Positions 45,003-54,333 of a stretch of DNA of 64,000 nt are shown here, piece after piece. Location of the stretch: assembly GCF_000302595.1 (NCBI RefSeq), contig NZ_JH947128.1, forward strand, positions 248,001 to 312,000. The letters run 5' to 3'. Numbering within the stretch: position 1 is the stretch's first letter; every line of letters begins with the position of its first letter. Under the pieces are notes generated by a model that searched no databases, was not told where the DNA came from, and saw only the letters and a list, made by a program, of their open reading frames with translations. The stretch comes from Pedobacter arcticus A12 (GTDB taxonomy: Bacteria > Bacteroidota > Bacteroidia > Sphingobacteriales > Sphingobacteriaceae). The position numbers were made by a program, and so were the translations under genes.

Positions 45003-46580
45003 TTATCGATTTCCAGATAACCGATCATATAATAATTGCATTTTCACAATCCTCAAATCATTATCTACCTGTAACTCCGATTTATAAAATTCTTTATCAT
45101 TAAGCTTTAGATACCTTTTATTCAACTTCTTTGTCTCTGCTATAAGGGCTTTAAGCTCGGGCAATAAAGATGAGGCTTGACTTGCAGTGAAACCGGCATC
45201 ATTTGCCCGCTGGTCTATATCTTGAAAAGACACATACAACGTTCTCGTTCTAGCCATTAACTTATAATGCTCAAACTCCTCCTTATTCTTTGACGGCTTA
45301 ATATCATTAAAAACACTTTCCTGTAGCTTAACACTATCTAATAATTGTTTTATTGACATACCTTTTACACCAGCAACCTTACTTTGAGCTATTTGATAAG
45401 GAGTAGCTATAAGTGCATCAAAAAAACGCCTTGACTGTTCTTTGTCAAAACCGTAAGTTTCTTTGGTGTAATCTTCAACAAATTGGTTAATATTTAAAGG
45501 CTGAGTTTCATTCATCCCTTTCAAATATGCCGCTAACAATATGTTAAAACCAGATAGTGGATAAACTCTTCTTAGCGCATACAAATCAATAATATCCGAG
45601 CCACTCTCGTACATGTAAGAATAAACCCCTGATGTAGACCAAGATGTCATCAACATCCCAGTATATCCTAAGTTTCTGGCCTGCGGTATAAAGTCTTTTA
45701 TATTATTAAAATGCTTTTCCCAAGTAGTAAGGTTGTAATTATCTGGATTTGAGCGCAATGACGGAGCTCCCCAAACTTCAAAGCCACTTTCCATTAGGTT
45801 TTTATGGTTACCAAACTTATTTAAATCCCATCCGTAGTTCCAATCAACAAAAACGACTCCTTTAGGTAACGATTTTAAGGCCTCGGGATATTTTAAAGCT
45901 ATATCTGCCCAAAGTACTGGTGTTTTACCCATCTCCAAAACAATATCACAAATAAGCTTTACATAATCTCCATAAAGCTTACCCACACCATATTTAGCCA
46001 TTTTAGCTTTACTTTTAGGACTAAAGCCTAATAGTCTAGTTTCATCACAACCTATATGGATATATTTGGAGGGATGAAGTTCAGCCATTTCAGTAAAAAG
46101 GTCTTTGAAAAGTTCCCGAGCTAGCTTTTCTTCCATCGGGTTAACCTGAGAATAGTCTTTGTTAGACTCACGCAGTTTAGCGTATTTCGGAAATCTTAGA
46201 ATATACTCAACATGCCCAAAACTTTGTTGCAAGGGAATAACATCAATACCTAAAGTTGAACAGTATTTAACAAAGTCTGCAATTTCTTTTTTTGTATAGG
46301 CGTAGCGGTTAGGGATTAATGGGTGCTTTTCAAAAGGGAACGTAGCTTCGTACTCCATAATCAGCGTATTTACCCCCGATTTACTTAATTTCAATGCGAA
46401 TGCTTTTAAAGCTTCAGGCTTCATCACTTGGATTCTCAAATCGAGATGGAAACCTTTGATTTTAAAATCATTGTTAACAGATTTTACGGGTGGCTGTGCA
46501 AACGCCAAATTTACCGACAGCATTATAAGAAATACTGACAGGCTCCATATTTTGGATTTTAATATTATCATTTTAAACAT
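45003..46580 (-). CDS. secreted GH20-type beta-N-acetylhexosaminidase
   Basis: A 525-residue protein with a signal peptide ending near residue 28, a GH20-like TIM barrel and the catalytic Asp-Glu pair D179-E180 in HIGCDE. Other marks are LQQSFGH (118-123) and the tryptophan-rich WADIALKYP region. It lacks the usual GH20b domain and has a helical C-terminal part (about 400-525). It would release terminal GlcNAc or GalNAc from lyase products. It lies 10 bases after the NagB-like gene, so the hexosamine released is matched to that enzyme. Confidence 0.82.
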   Translation of the reverse strand: MFKMIILKSKIWSLSVFLIMLSVNLAFAQPPVKSVNNDFKIKGFHLDLRIQVMKPEALKAFALKLSKSGVNTLIMEYEATFPFEKHPLIPNRYAYTKKEIADFVKYCSTLGIDVIPLQQSFGHVEYILRFPKYAKLRESNKDYSQVNPMEEKLARELFKDLFTEMAELHPSKYIHIGCDETRLLGFSPKSKAKMAKYGVGKLYGDYVKLICDIVLEMGKTPVLWADIALKYPEALKSLPKGVVFVDWNYGWDLNKFGNHKNLMESGFEVWGAPSLRSNPDNYNLTTWEKHFNNIKDFIPQARNLGYTGMLMTSWSTSGVYSYMYESGSDIIDLYALRRVYPLSGFNILLAAYLKGMNETQPLNINQFVEDYTKETYGFDKEQSRRFFDALIATPYQIAQSKVAGVKGMSIKQLLDSVKLQESVFNDIKPSKNKEEFEHYKLMARTRTLYVSFQDIDQRANDAGFTASQASSLLPELKALIAETKKLNKRYLKLNDKEFYKSELQVDNDLRIVKMQLLYDRLSGNR

Positions 46581-46590
46581 GCTTTTTAAA

Positions 46591-47349
46591 TTAAATAAGT
46601 GACGAACTATCTTTGTCTATATATAGAATCGCATTTTCATGGTTTCTTAATATAGTTGAAGGATAATTAGCACTCACATTCTCATTTAACGTATAAGAAA
46701 TAGCCTGAGCCTTTTTCTCTGAAGGGACCATGCAGAAAATGTATTTTGCGCTAACTAAAGCAGGAACAGTTAAAGTTAACGCGTGAGTTGGCACTTCAGA
46801 AATTTCTTGAAAACACCCGTCATTAACCTGCTGTTGTCTACACGCTGTATCCAATTCAACAATTTTAACGAGTTTACTGTCATTAAAATCCGCTACATGC
46901 GGATCATTAAAAGCGATATGTGTATTTTCCCCTATCCCCATCAACGCGATATCCGTAGGGTATTGTTCCAATAGTTTAGCATATCTTTCGGCTTCCCTTT
47001 CTGCATCCTCGGAGTTTCCATTTAAACAGTTCACACTTTTAAAATCGACCTTATTAAATATCCTCTCCCTAAGAAAATTTGCAAATCCCTGTGTTGCATC
47101 AGCATGCAAACCAATGTACTCATCCATATGGAATGCATTGATACGCGACCAATTGATATCTTTATCTAGCAGCGCACTTAAAAATTCATTTTGCGATGGC
47201 GCAGCTGCAAAAACAACATTAATTGTATCTTTTTCTTTAAGTAGCTTAGCAATTACCGTTGCTACTTCGGTAGCAGCCGTCTGTCCCATTTCTAATCTTG
47301 TGTTGAAAACTTTAACCGTTAGGTTATCTTTTCTGAACTCTTTCAGCAT
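46591..47349 (-). CDS. NagB-like glucosamine-6-phosphate deaminase/isomerase with altered active site
   Basis: A cytoplasmic protein of 252 residues from the Met at 47349; the longest frame starts at 47397 with an unlikely extension. It has the FHMDEYIGL motif and GIGENTHIAFNDP. In E. coli NagB the same block is GxxDGHIAFNEP, so the Asp of the Asp-His pair is Asn here and the Glu is Asp, while the catalytic His is kept. It may deaminate GlcN6P, or act on another aldose/ketose phosphate such as GalN6P. Operator B and a 36-base dyad lie upstream. Confidence 0.75.
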   Translation of the reverse strand: MLKEFRKDNLTVKVFNTRLEMGQTAATEVATVIAKLLKEKDTINVVFAAAPSQNEFLSALLDKDINWSRINAFHMDEYIGLHADATQGFANFLRERIFNKVDFKSVNCLNGNSEDAEREAERYAKLLEQYPTDIALMGIGENTHIAFNDPHVADFNDSKLVKIVELDTACRQQQVNDGCFQEISEVPTHALTLTVPALVSAKYIFCMVPSEKKAQAISYTLNENVSANYPSTILRNHENAILYIDKDSSSLI

Positions 47350-47484
47350 AATATTATATTTAAATCGATTATTATTGTTTGTTGAGATAAAGCACATTGT
47401 ATTTACTATAGTGATTGCTAAATTGCTATTCCCTATAGAAAAACCACCTTATACTATTCCCCAATTCCAGGTTATTTTTTGTGG

Positions 47485-47520
47485 TATGCTGATAAACATT
47501 AATCATTGTTTATCAGCATA
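47485..47520. promoter_or_regulatory. 36-base dyad in the NagB-like gene leader
   Basis: Perfect 14-bp arms (47485-47498 and 47507-47520) around an 8-base centre. It lies between promoter B and the NagB-like start codon. No U-run follows on either strand, so it is not an intrinsic terminator. It may be an operator or a structured mRNA leader. Confidence 0.55.
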
Positions 47521-47540
47521 ATGAACGTTTTATAATTTTA

Positions 47541-47582
47541 CGGTTACGTTAACGAAGATATGAGTTTTTTTATGATTGCAAA
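47541..47582 (-). promoter_or_regulatory. promoter with LacI-type operator (site B)
   Basis: On the minus strand TTTG (47579-47582), 18 bases, TATCTTCG (47553-47560) running into TTAACGTAACCG. The 8-bp core CGTTAACG (47547-47554) is a perfect palindrome shared with site C. It would drive the NagB-like, GH20, oxidoreductase and lyase genes, with a leader of about 190 bases. Confidence 0.6.
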
Positions 47583-47825
47583 ATGTTTTTCCAAAAAATA
47601 TGGCAATATCTATCTGAACGAACCAATTTATCACCATTATCCGATAACTTGAACCCGGTTGTTAATAATGAGTATGATAATAATTTGAGTGTTTTAAGAA
47701 AGTATGGGTAGAAAAAGACTTGAGTGCAACTTACTAAAATGAGGGAGAAGCATTTAGTTAGCTTTATTCGCAGTGTTTAAATTCTTTTGTCTTTTTGACA
47801 ATTCTTATTTATTGCTACCGTTAAT
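47583..47825. other. AT-rich spacer without a supported gene
   Basis: About 240 bases between promoter B and the end of the CBM9-like gene. No coding frame, RNA gene or clear intrinsic terminator is seen. Confidence 0.5.
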
Positions 47826-48524
47826 TTAAGCTAGTTGTACTTCGCCAAAATATTCTGGTTGATGAAAATCAGGCTCATGGGTTTCAATTTTATTCCAAGT
47901 TAAGTAATGTGGATCAGGCAAGTCATCACCACATTTATAAAAATTTGCTCTCAATAGCATCCCATCAAAGCTACTTATCTTGTTATAACAAAAAAACTCT
48001 AGGGGTATAACCAATAGCAACTCCCAATTTAGATTATTGTTAATTATACTACCACAGTATCTTAATCGTAAATCAATTTTTATACTTTTAATTAAAGTTT
48101 CGTCAAGCAACCATCGGTCGTAGCGAGATTTCCCAAAACCGATTTTTCCTACGCCCAAACAATTAAACTCAATATTATAATATTCTTCACAATCTGGAAA
48201 TTGCACAAAAAACTCCACACAATTATCTCTATTAACTGCTCCATTAATCTCGGCGTTCTTTACACTTAAGTGTTTCTCTGTAACGCGAAATTTTATTGTT
48301 AGTTGATCCGATTGATGCGCAATAGAAAAGTTAGCTTTTGCCGTACTTTGATACTTTGGCCACGACACATTTTTTAACTCCACTTTTTCCAAACGATCCA
48401 TCTCTTCAGAAAGAATGTTCAAATTAGCACACATTATAGTGTGTTCTAACTTGGAACCAATTATACTTTCCGTTTCTCTATTTATCAATTTATTTGGCTC
48501 CAACTTAAGAAATCTTGATCCCAC
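47826..48524 (-). CDS. CBM9-like carbohydrate-binding protein without signal peptide
   Basis: A protein of up to 232 residues with the pattern of the CBM9-like/DOMON-type fold: FRVTEKHL, NRDNCVEFFVQF, YYNIEFNCLGVG, WELLLVIPLEFF, ANFYKCGD, YLTWNKIETHEPDFHQPEYFG. No signal peptide or lipobox is seen. The start is uncertain, since Met at 48434 or 48401 would also fit. Family members are usually secreted, so a cytoplasmic copy downstream of two esterase/oxidoreductase genes is unusual. Role unknown. Confidence 0.7.
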   Translation of the reverse strand: MGSRFLKLEPNKLINRETESIIGSKLEHTIMCANLNILSEEMDRLEKVELKNVSWPKYQSTAKANFSIAHQSDQLTIKFRVTEKHLSVKNAEINGAVNRDNCVEFFVQFPDCEEYYNIEFNCLGVGKIGFGKSRYDRWLLDETLIKSIKIDLRLRYCGSIINNNLNWELLLVIPLEFFCYNKISSFDGMLLRANFYKCGDDLPDPHYLTWNKIETHEPDFHQPEYFGEVQLA

Positions 48525-48642
48525 AGCTTTTATTAATGTTAAGTAAGCAAAAAACTTACCCGTTATTATTTAATTAAAAATCGATGAATTTTACCCTTAA
48601 ATGTAAAATTCAATTCGGTCATTTACTACCAGTTAAGAGTAA

Positions 48643-49668
48643 TTACTTGAGTTTGTTGTAAATATTTTTTATTTCTACAGATGCCCCTTTCATCCTTCTG
48701 CTTTCATCCGCAGCTTCCATAAAAGCACATATCTCTAATGTTTCTTCTGGCGGTACAGGTAAAATACCAGTATCAAAAAACTTAACAATCTCTTTAAGTA
48801 AAGGGTTGTAACCGCTGTATTTGTCAAAAGAAACAATATTCTTTTCACCGAAAACAGTAGCTCCATAACCTTTTTTACCAGCTCTTATGCCTCTAAAGCT
48901 TCCAATTCTACCGTCTTCCCAAACTCCAGTCACTACATCATAATCCTCAGTATGTACTCTGGTTACTTCTTTACAACCCGTACCCATTAGAGCATACAAC
49001 ATTTCTATTCCGTGTATCCCATACCAGAAGAAATCTGGATGCGTTTTTTCAAAAATAGCGGGGCTGTACGTTTGTGCGCCTAAAACCTTTCCTATTGTTC
49101 CACTTTTCACCGTTACAATGCCGTCCATATAGCGTAATGACGATGATGAAAAAAGTGGCGTGTTATATTTTTTTGACGCACCAAAAATTTCAATTGCATC
49201 TTTTAAAGAAGCCGTTATTGGTTTATCTATGAAAAGCCTTTTCCCTGCTTTAAGCACAGGAATCGCTTGCTCTAAGTGCCTTCGTCCGTCATTGGTTTCT
49301 AAAAGAACCACATCGACCTTTTTTAATAATTCATCAATTGAAGAAACAATTTCTACCCCTAATTCTTTAACTTCTTTAACATACCCTGGAATTCTATCTA
49401 CGCTTGTTTTAATGTCCAAACTGCCGTGAGGATACGCCGCCACCACTTTATAACCCAAATAAACTGGATCGGCATTGCCTTCGTTCAAAGTTTTTGTAAA
49501 TGCTACTGCATGTGATGTATCTAATCCAATTATCCCTACTCTTTTACCTGTTTCTACGGTTGAAAAAGGTTTTGCGAAAATCGGATTGAACAATCCGGAG
49601 ACACCTATTCCGGCGCCACCGATAGCTATAGTTCGGATGAAATTTCTACGGTTATTGTTATTACTCAT
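48643..49668 (-). CDS. Tat-exported Gfo/Idh/MocA-family oxidoreductase (paralog of 43938-44962)
   Basis: I choose the Met at 49668 (residue 8 of the longest frame), which gives MSNNNNRRNFIRT, a Tat leader. The Rossmann start is VGIIGLDTSHA, and DKP replaces EKP. The body matches the frameshifted paralog throughout, including THPDFFWYGIHGIEMLY. Both lack the long C-terminal domain of classical sugar oxidoreductases. Gene order (esterase-DUF1080, oxidoreductase, CBM9-like) suggests a joint role in oxidative or 3-keto sugar cleavage, which is inference. Confidence 0.8.
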   Translation of the reverse strand: MSNNNNRRNFIRTIAIGGAGIGVSGLFNPIFAKPFSTVETGKRVGIIGLDTSHAVAFTKTLNEGNADPVYLGYKVVAAYPHGSLDIKTSVDRIPGYVKEVKELGVEIVSSIDELLKKVDVVLLETNDGRRHLEQAIPVLKAGKRLFIDKPITASLKDAIEIFGASKKYNTPLFSSSSLRYMDGIVTVKSGTIGKVLGAQTYSPAIFEKTHPDFFWYGIHGIEMLYALMGTGCKEVTRVHTEDYDVVTGVWEDGRIGSFRGIRAGKKGYGATVFGEKNIVSFDKYSGYNPLLKEIVKFFDTGILPVPPEETLEICAFMEAADESRRMKGASVEIKNIYNKLK

Positions 49669-49787
49669 ATATTTCGTTTCAATTAACACTCATAATTTTT
49701 GTTTTCTCAACATCACTTGGAATAACTCTGTGATCAACTAGTTTCTACCTAATGCTTTCTTTTTAGATTATCTCTTTTTAGCAACCA

Positions 49788-51242
49788 CTACTTGATTCTA
49801 GTTATTCTAATATTTCGAAAAGAAGCCTGATCCTTGTGGTCTTGGATTAGAATATAACCCTCTTTTGCCTCGCCGTAAGGAGTTTGATAATCGCTAAACT
49901 TAGTCTTCGAAACCAGCTTTCTGAACTCATTAGATCCTCTTTGGTAACTCAACACTCTTTTTCCGTTAATCCAATGCTCAACCTTATCTCCTTTTGCCAC
50001 AATTTTAATTTGATTCCACTCGCCTGGCTTACTTAATTTCTTACCTTTTGGTGCATATAAAAGGTACAAAGACGCAGTGCTGGTTTCAGGACTCTTGTTA
50101 TTCTTTACCGATTCATGTTTGAAGTCGTCAATCAACTGGAATTCAGGACCATTTAATTGCCATTTACCCTTACTATCTTCCAAAGCGGAAACAAAATATT
50201 TTATACCTGTATTAGCAGAATCTGAAAGTTTATAGTCCAGAGCCAGCTCAAAATTCGAAAATTTCTCTCTCGTAATAATATCCCCTCCTTTACCCCCAGG
50301 CAATAACGTCAATACTTCTTCTTCTAGCTTCCAACCTTGGGTAGGAAAACTGTTTCCCTTTATACTTCTCCAATTTTTGTTGGGATTATGAGCATCAAAC
50401 AGCAGTTCTGATTCTTTTTTGTTATTTTTTTTCAACCTGGATTGTTCCTTACGCTTCAAACCAATTGGGGTTTCTCCTTGTATCTGGAGCATTGCCACAG
50501 CAAAACGTCTCCCTAACTCTGTAGCAGATGGGCTATCAAAGTGCGTTTTGTCTCCTTTATCTACCAAGCCTTCTGCGGAAACAATATTCGTATAAGAAAC
50601 CTTCGAAACTAGCTGTGGCAATACATCGTTAATATTGTGGGAAGTACTTCTGAATGTCCCCAACTCTCCTACAATAAATGGCAATTGAGGATTATCAATC
50701 TCTTTTCGTATCCTAGCGATTAACGCTGTAAGGTTATCTATATACTGAGACGACTTGGACCCACTATCTCCTTCACCTTGGTGCCAAATAACACCTTTAA
50801 TAGTTCCGTAGTGCATGGCGTATCTAATTCTCTTAACCGCGTCATCATATGGGTGCGTTTGTGTACCCATATCGTAAGCGCCAGGAACCCATTTGCTAAT
50901 GGCGGTACCGCCCACTGCACAAGGAACAAGTGCAATCTTCTTATTTGGATAGGCTTCTGCCATGGCTATACCAAAGGAGAGTCCTGGGCCTACACCAACA
51001 ACTTTAGGCTTATCAAAATGTAATGGGTGCATGGCCTTAACCCACTTATTGTCCTTATTTAACATCACTACCCTATTGTGTTGCTGTTCTTTGTAAGTAG
51101 CGGTTATATCACCTCGCCCTGCCATGTTAGACTGCCCCATCAGGATATAAATATCTAAGTCCTTTTGATCATCTTGCTGGCCGAAAGTATGCTTGCTTAA
51201 AGAAATCAAGCAGATACAGAGTATATAGAAAAATTTCTTCAT
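49788..51242 (-). CDS. SASA-type esterase fused to 3-keto-disaccharide hydrolase domain (DUF1080)
   Basis: A 484-residue secreted fusion: signal peptide (1-21), a sialate-O-acetylesterase-like SGNH domain (about 27-270; GQSNM with S38, WHQGEGD), and a DUF1080 beta-sandwich (about 283-484; LFDAHN, GDIITREKFSNFEL, NTGIKYF, LIQDHKDQASFRNI). DUF1080 domains have been shown in gut Bacteroides to hydrolyse 3-keto-glycosides after oxidation by Gfo/Idh/MocA enzymes, five of which are encoded here. The fusion suggests de-acetylation and 3-keto cleavage of one substrate. Promoter C lies 29 bases upstream. Confidence 0.85.
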   Translation of the reverse strand: MKKFFYILCICLISLSKHTFGQQDDQKDLDIYILMGQSNMAGRGDITATYKEQQHNRVVMLNKDNKWVKAMHPLHFDKPKVVGVGPGLSFGIAMAEAYPNKKIALVPCAVGGTAISKWVPGAYDMGTQTHPYDDAVKRIRYAMHYGTIKGVIWHQGEGDSGSKSSQYIDNLTALIARIRKEIDNPQLPFIVGELGTFRSTSHNINDVLPQLVSKVSYTNIVSAEGLVDKGDKTHFDSPSATELGRRFAVAMLQIQGETPIGLKRKEQSRLKKNNKKESELLFDAHNPNKNWRSIKGNSFPTQGWKLEEEVLTLLPGGKGGDIITREKFSNFELALDYKLSDSANTGIKYFVSALEDSKGKWQLNGPEFQLIDDFKHESVKNNKSPETSTASLYLLYAPKGKKLSKPGEWNQIKIVAKGDKVEHWINGKRVLSYQRGSNEFRKLVSKTKFSDYQTPYGEAKEGYILIQDHKDQASFRNIRITRIK

Positions 51243-51554
51243 ATTTATTTTACACTAACATAAAAAAGCTTTACGGTTACGTTAACGAAACTAGTATTTT
51301 ATTTTGGTAAAAAAAATAGAATTAACGTTAAATATGATATTATCTCCAATACTCCCTACCACTTTAACCTAATCAAGAACTGTTTATAAACCAAGGTTCT
51401 GCAAGTATTGCTACAAAAAATTAGGTAGGTAAACTTACAACTGTGATAATCTCTATTAAGTATTTTGAACTACTAATTATGGGAAAGACCGAAATCCCTA
51501 ATGCTTGCTTTGTATTCCTGAAATACTTCCCTCCATTAAATGCCGGTTTAAAAA
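51243..51554. other. 312-base intergenic region carrying site C
   Basis: No gene is seen. The right-most part upstream of the esterase gene holds promoter and operator C plus the extra palindrome TTAACGTTAA (51322-51331). The remainder, past the end of the next SASA gene, shows no clear terminator. Confidence 0.5.
51271..51331 (-). promoter_or_regulatory. promoter region with two LacI-type operator palindromes (site C)
   Basis: TAGTTTCG (51286-51293 on the minus strand) forms a -7 box fused to TTAACGTAACCG. The core CGTTAACG is at 51280-51287. A second palindrome, TTAACGTTAA, lies 34 bases upstream at 51322-51331, near the -33 to -45 position. No TTTG is seen at -33. Two sites could allow cooperative binding. 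Confidence 0.55.
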
Positions 51555-52652
51555 CTATCGCTTAATAATCCTAAGTTCAACAATATCTGCTGGTAGTTTC
51601 AAATCAGGAACATCTCCCTTTGCTTCATCAACTTTACCTAATGAAGAAACAAACTGTACTTTATAACTTTTTGTTGATCTTATGGATGCAATTTCTTTAA
51701 CTTCAATTCCTTTACGCTCTAAATCCACATTAGAGTAATTTCCTTGGCGTAGTAAAACCGACCGACCTTCGTAATTGCTAGCACTAAATAAACTAAGCCC
51801 CTCGGCTTTTATATGGTAAATAAGTTCTAAAGCTTTGTCAGCATAGCGTTCTCCGAAAACCCGTTGACTATAAGTGTCGAAATGTGGATCGTTTTTTGGT
51901 AAATTTATTGATGTTAATCCTTTGGAGCTTACCCAGTCTGTATAAGGTATATTCTGTTTAATCGTTCTAATTACCGGATTAACCCCCATGCCCCTGTTTT
52001 TCCACTGACCTACTTCGCCAGCAATAAAAGGGATAGTATTGTCGCCTAAATCTTTGCGTAAATCTGCTATCAGACTAGTAAGTTCTTTCATATAAACTGC
52101 ACTAGCTTGTGTAGAGTTATCCCCTTCTCCCTGATGCCAAAAAATACCTTTTATTTTTGACCCAGGCTTGGTGGCTAAAGCTGCTTTTGCTCGGGCAATG
52201 GCATTTTCATACAAATCAAAATCGTTCTCGCCACTGTAACCTTTTTGCCACCAAGAAATTCTTGTTCCTCCTCTTGCATTAGAAACAACGCCAATACTTT
52301 TCCCCGTCACTTGTGCTATTTTTCTTGAGCAAGTGTATACTGGACTAAGCTGTGCTTTTTTTCCAATATTTGAAGTTGAGTATCGATTTAAGCCACCGTA
52401 TATCCCAAGGTTATTTTTCGCTTTTTCCCATTCGTTCCTACCGTTGAAAAGTAACACACCCGACAAAGTGACCGTATCCAATACTCCTATTGGTGCAACT
52501 CCACCCATATTAGACTGACCAATAAATAAAAATATATCCATGTCGGATTTAGGAGAATAAACTGCTTGGTTTTTATTGTGTATACTGTTACTACAAGCTG
52601 TAAACAGTAATAAACTAAGTAAGAATGGAAGTATCCCTTTTTTGCTATTCAT
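51555..52652 (-). CDS. SASA-type O-acetylesterase lipoprotein
   Basis: A 365-residue lipoprotein (LLLFTAC, Cys20) of the sialate-O-acetylesterase/DUF303 SGNH group. It has GQSNM with S47, NARGG, WHQGEGD and a late DPHFD (probable Asp/His). It is similar to the esterase half of the 49788-51242 protein but has a short, different C-terminal tail. In this locus it would remove O-acetyl groups from hexosamine or uronate residues at the outer membrane. Sialic acid itself is an equally possible substrate, given PUL 1. Confidence 0.82.
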   Translation of the reverse strand: MNSKKGILPFLLSLLLFTACSNSIHNKNQAVYSPKSDMDIFLFIGQSNMGGVAPIGVLDTVTLSGVLLFNGRNEWEKAKNNLGIYGGLNRYSTSNIGKKAQLSPVYTCSRKIAQVTGKSIGVVSNARGGTRISWWQKGYSGENDFDLYENAIARAKAALATKPGSKIKGIFWHQGEGDNSTQASAVYMKELTSLIADLRKDLGDNTIPFIAGEVGQWKNRGMGVNPVIRTIKQNIPYTDWVSSKGLTSINLPKNDPHFDTYSQRVFGERYADKALELIYHIKAEGLSLFSASNYEGRSVLLRQGNYSNVDLERKGIEVKEIASIRSTKSYKVQFVSSLGKVDEAKGDVPDLKLPADIVELRIIKR

Positions 52653-52807
52653 TTGAATGGTTTTAACTATATTTTATTTCGATATTATTTTTAAATTCAA
52701 TAAGTGCTATTCACGCTAAGCAACTTACACCTTTCCCTAAAACGGAAATAAGTGTTCAAAAAAAATGAAGGTTCCCGAGATTTCTTTACACCACCTATTT
52801 ACGTTTT

Positions 52808-54184
52808 CTACTTTAATGCTACTTCTAAAGCCTTGGTAGTGGTATAATATTTCGCCAACATATTTGGCACTTCCCACGATGGCATATTTCCGCTTTTCAA
52901 ATATTTAAGAAACTTGTTTGTTACATCTGCAAACTGACTTTCATGCCCCTGATTGTAACTTTCGGGGATGACTATTTGCCATCCATTGGATTGCTTTTTT
53001 AGTTGAACGCCAGGATAGGTTTCTGCTAACTTTGCGAAATTTTCTTTTAGATTTTTTTCATAGTCAGTATCTTTAGAAACAGCCTCTATAAATAAAGCTG
53101 GTTTATAACTTTCGGCTTTACCTTGTTTTACAATCAGGTTTGCTTTGGTTCCTCGTGTTAAAGAATAATGCGTATCGCCACCACCCTTGGGCGCTTCAAA
53201 ATTCCATGTTACAGAAACCTTTGCATGAACATCTTTGAGGGTGTAATTCATCTCCCCATTAGCATAAACCTCTAATAAACCAGCCTTAACGTCTTTTAAT
53301 AAATAATCAGGAAAAGCATCAGCATTTGTTGAACTTTTATACTGCGCTAAAGTAATGGGGGTAGTCCATCTTTTTGCGTTAAGTACCTTTATATCATTTT
53401 TATAATTCAATGCTACATCAGGAAAACAAGTCCATTGGATTATATCGACCATGTGCGTTGTTACATCTACCAAACCATCTCCTTCTTGTGCTATATCATA
53501 ATACCAAAGCGGTCTAATAAGTGGCGAGCCAGAAACCTGTTTATAAAAATGATGCACACTTTCTTTTACGATTGCTGGCTTTGCAGTAGTTCCTTTTTCT
53601 AAGTCGCCAAAAACATCATCCATACTCATCAATTCTTTTTGGATGACATTAATGATATTGTACCGCTCAGTCATGATATCATACAGCATTACATTGTTTT
53701 CTTTGGCAAGAGCGAAAGATTTTTCCAATTGCTTAAATCCTATTACATTAATAGCCATAGGCTTATCTGCTAATACATTTAAGCCTGCACTAACAGATTT
53801 TTGAATATAATCACTCTTATTCTGATTGTTTCCTGCCAACACTACCACATTGCCTTTTTTATCTTCCAGCATTTTAGAAAAATAATCTTCACCTAGATAT
53901 ACAGTTTCCTTCCAACTTGTTGGGTTTTCTGGCCGCGTATTATATTTATCCACTAGTGATAAGTGAGCCCTTACTTCTTTACCATCTGGCGCATATACGT
54001 ATACAGAGTCATTAACGCCTTCAAACATTGATTTTTGAATTAACCCAGCGTGAAAATGTCCAGGATCTAAAGTTATGAGCCTAATATCTTGTGTTTCTGT
54101 TTTGTTTTCCGAGCAACCAGATAAAGCCACCATAACTACCAGTAGTATATAACTCGTTACATTTTTAAGCGAGAAGCTTTTCAT
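52808..54184 (-). CDS. lipoprotein Gfo/Idh/MocA-type oxidoreductase with extra C-terminal domain
   Basis: The longest frame starts at 54301, but the Met at 54184 begins a lipoprotein leader (VALSGC), giving 458 residues. The N-terminal part is Rossmann-like (LITLDPGHFHAGL replaces the GxGxxG loop), with a DKPMA motif, and a large C-terminal domain resembles the 'putative oxidoreductase C-terminal' family. The degenerate nucleotide loop raises doubt about standard NAD binding. The gene lies 149 bases after the sugar transporter gene, in the run begun by promoter D. Confidence 0.78.
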   Translation of the reverse strand: MKSFSLKNVTSYILLVVMVALSGCSENKTETQDIRLITLDPGHFHAGLIQKSMFEGVNDSVYVYAPDGKEVRAHLSLVDKYNTRPENPTSWKETVYLGEDYFSKMLEDKKGNVVVLAGNNQNKSDYIQKSVSAGLNVLADKPMAINVIGFKQLEKSFALAKENNVMLYDIMTERYNIINVIQKELMSMDDVFGDLEKGTTAKPAIVKESVHHFYKQVSGSPLIRPLWYYDIAQEGDGLVDVTTHMVDIIQWTCFPDVALNYKNDIKVLNAKRWTTPITLAQYKSSTNADAFPDYLLKDVKAGLLEVYANGEMNYTLKDVHAKVSVTWNFEAPKGGGDTHYSLTRGTKANLIVKQGKAESYKPALFIEAVSKDTDYEKNLKENFAKLAETYPGVQLKKQSNGWQIVIPESYNQGHESQFADVTNKFLKYLKSGNMPSWEVPNMLAKYYTTTKALEVALK

Positions 54185-54333
54185 TTTTAACTTTCTATTT
54201 TTTGACACAAAATTGCTTTTATTACTTTTTCTTATTCTGTTTTCATCCCAAGAATCAAAAAGCAGCCCATACATTGACTTATGCAAGTCATCGCAGAACA
54301 ATAAATTCTAGCACTATAAACACAACATAGAAT

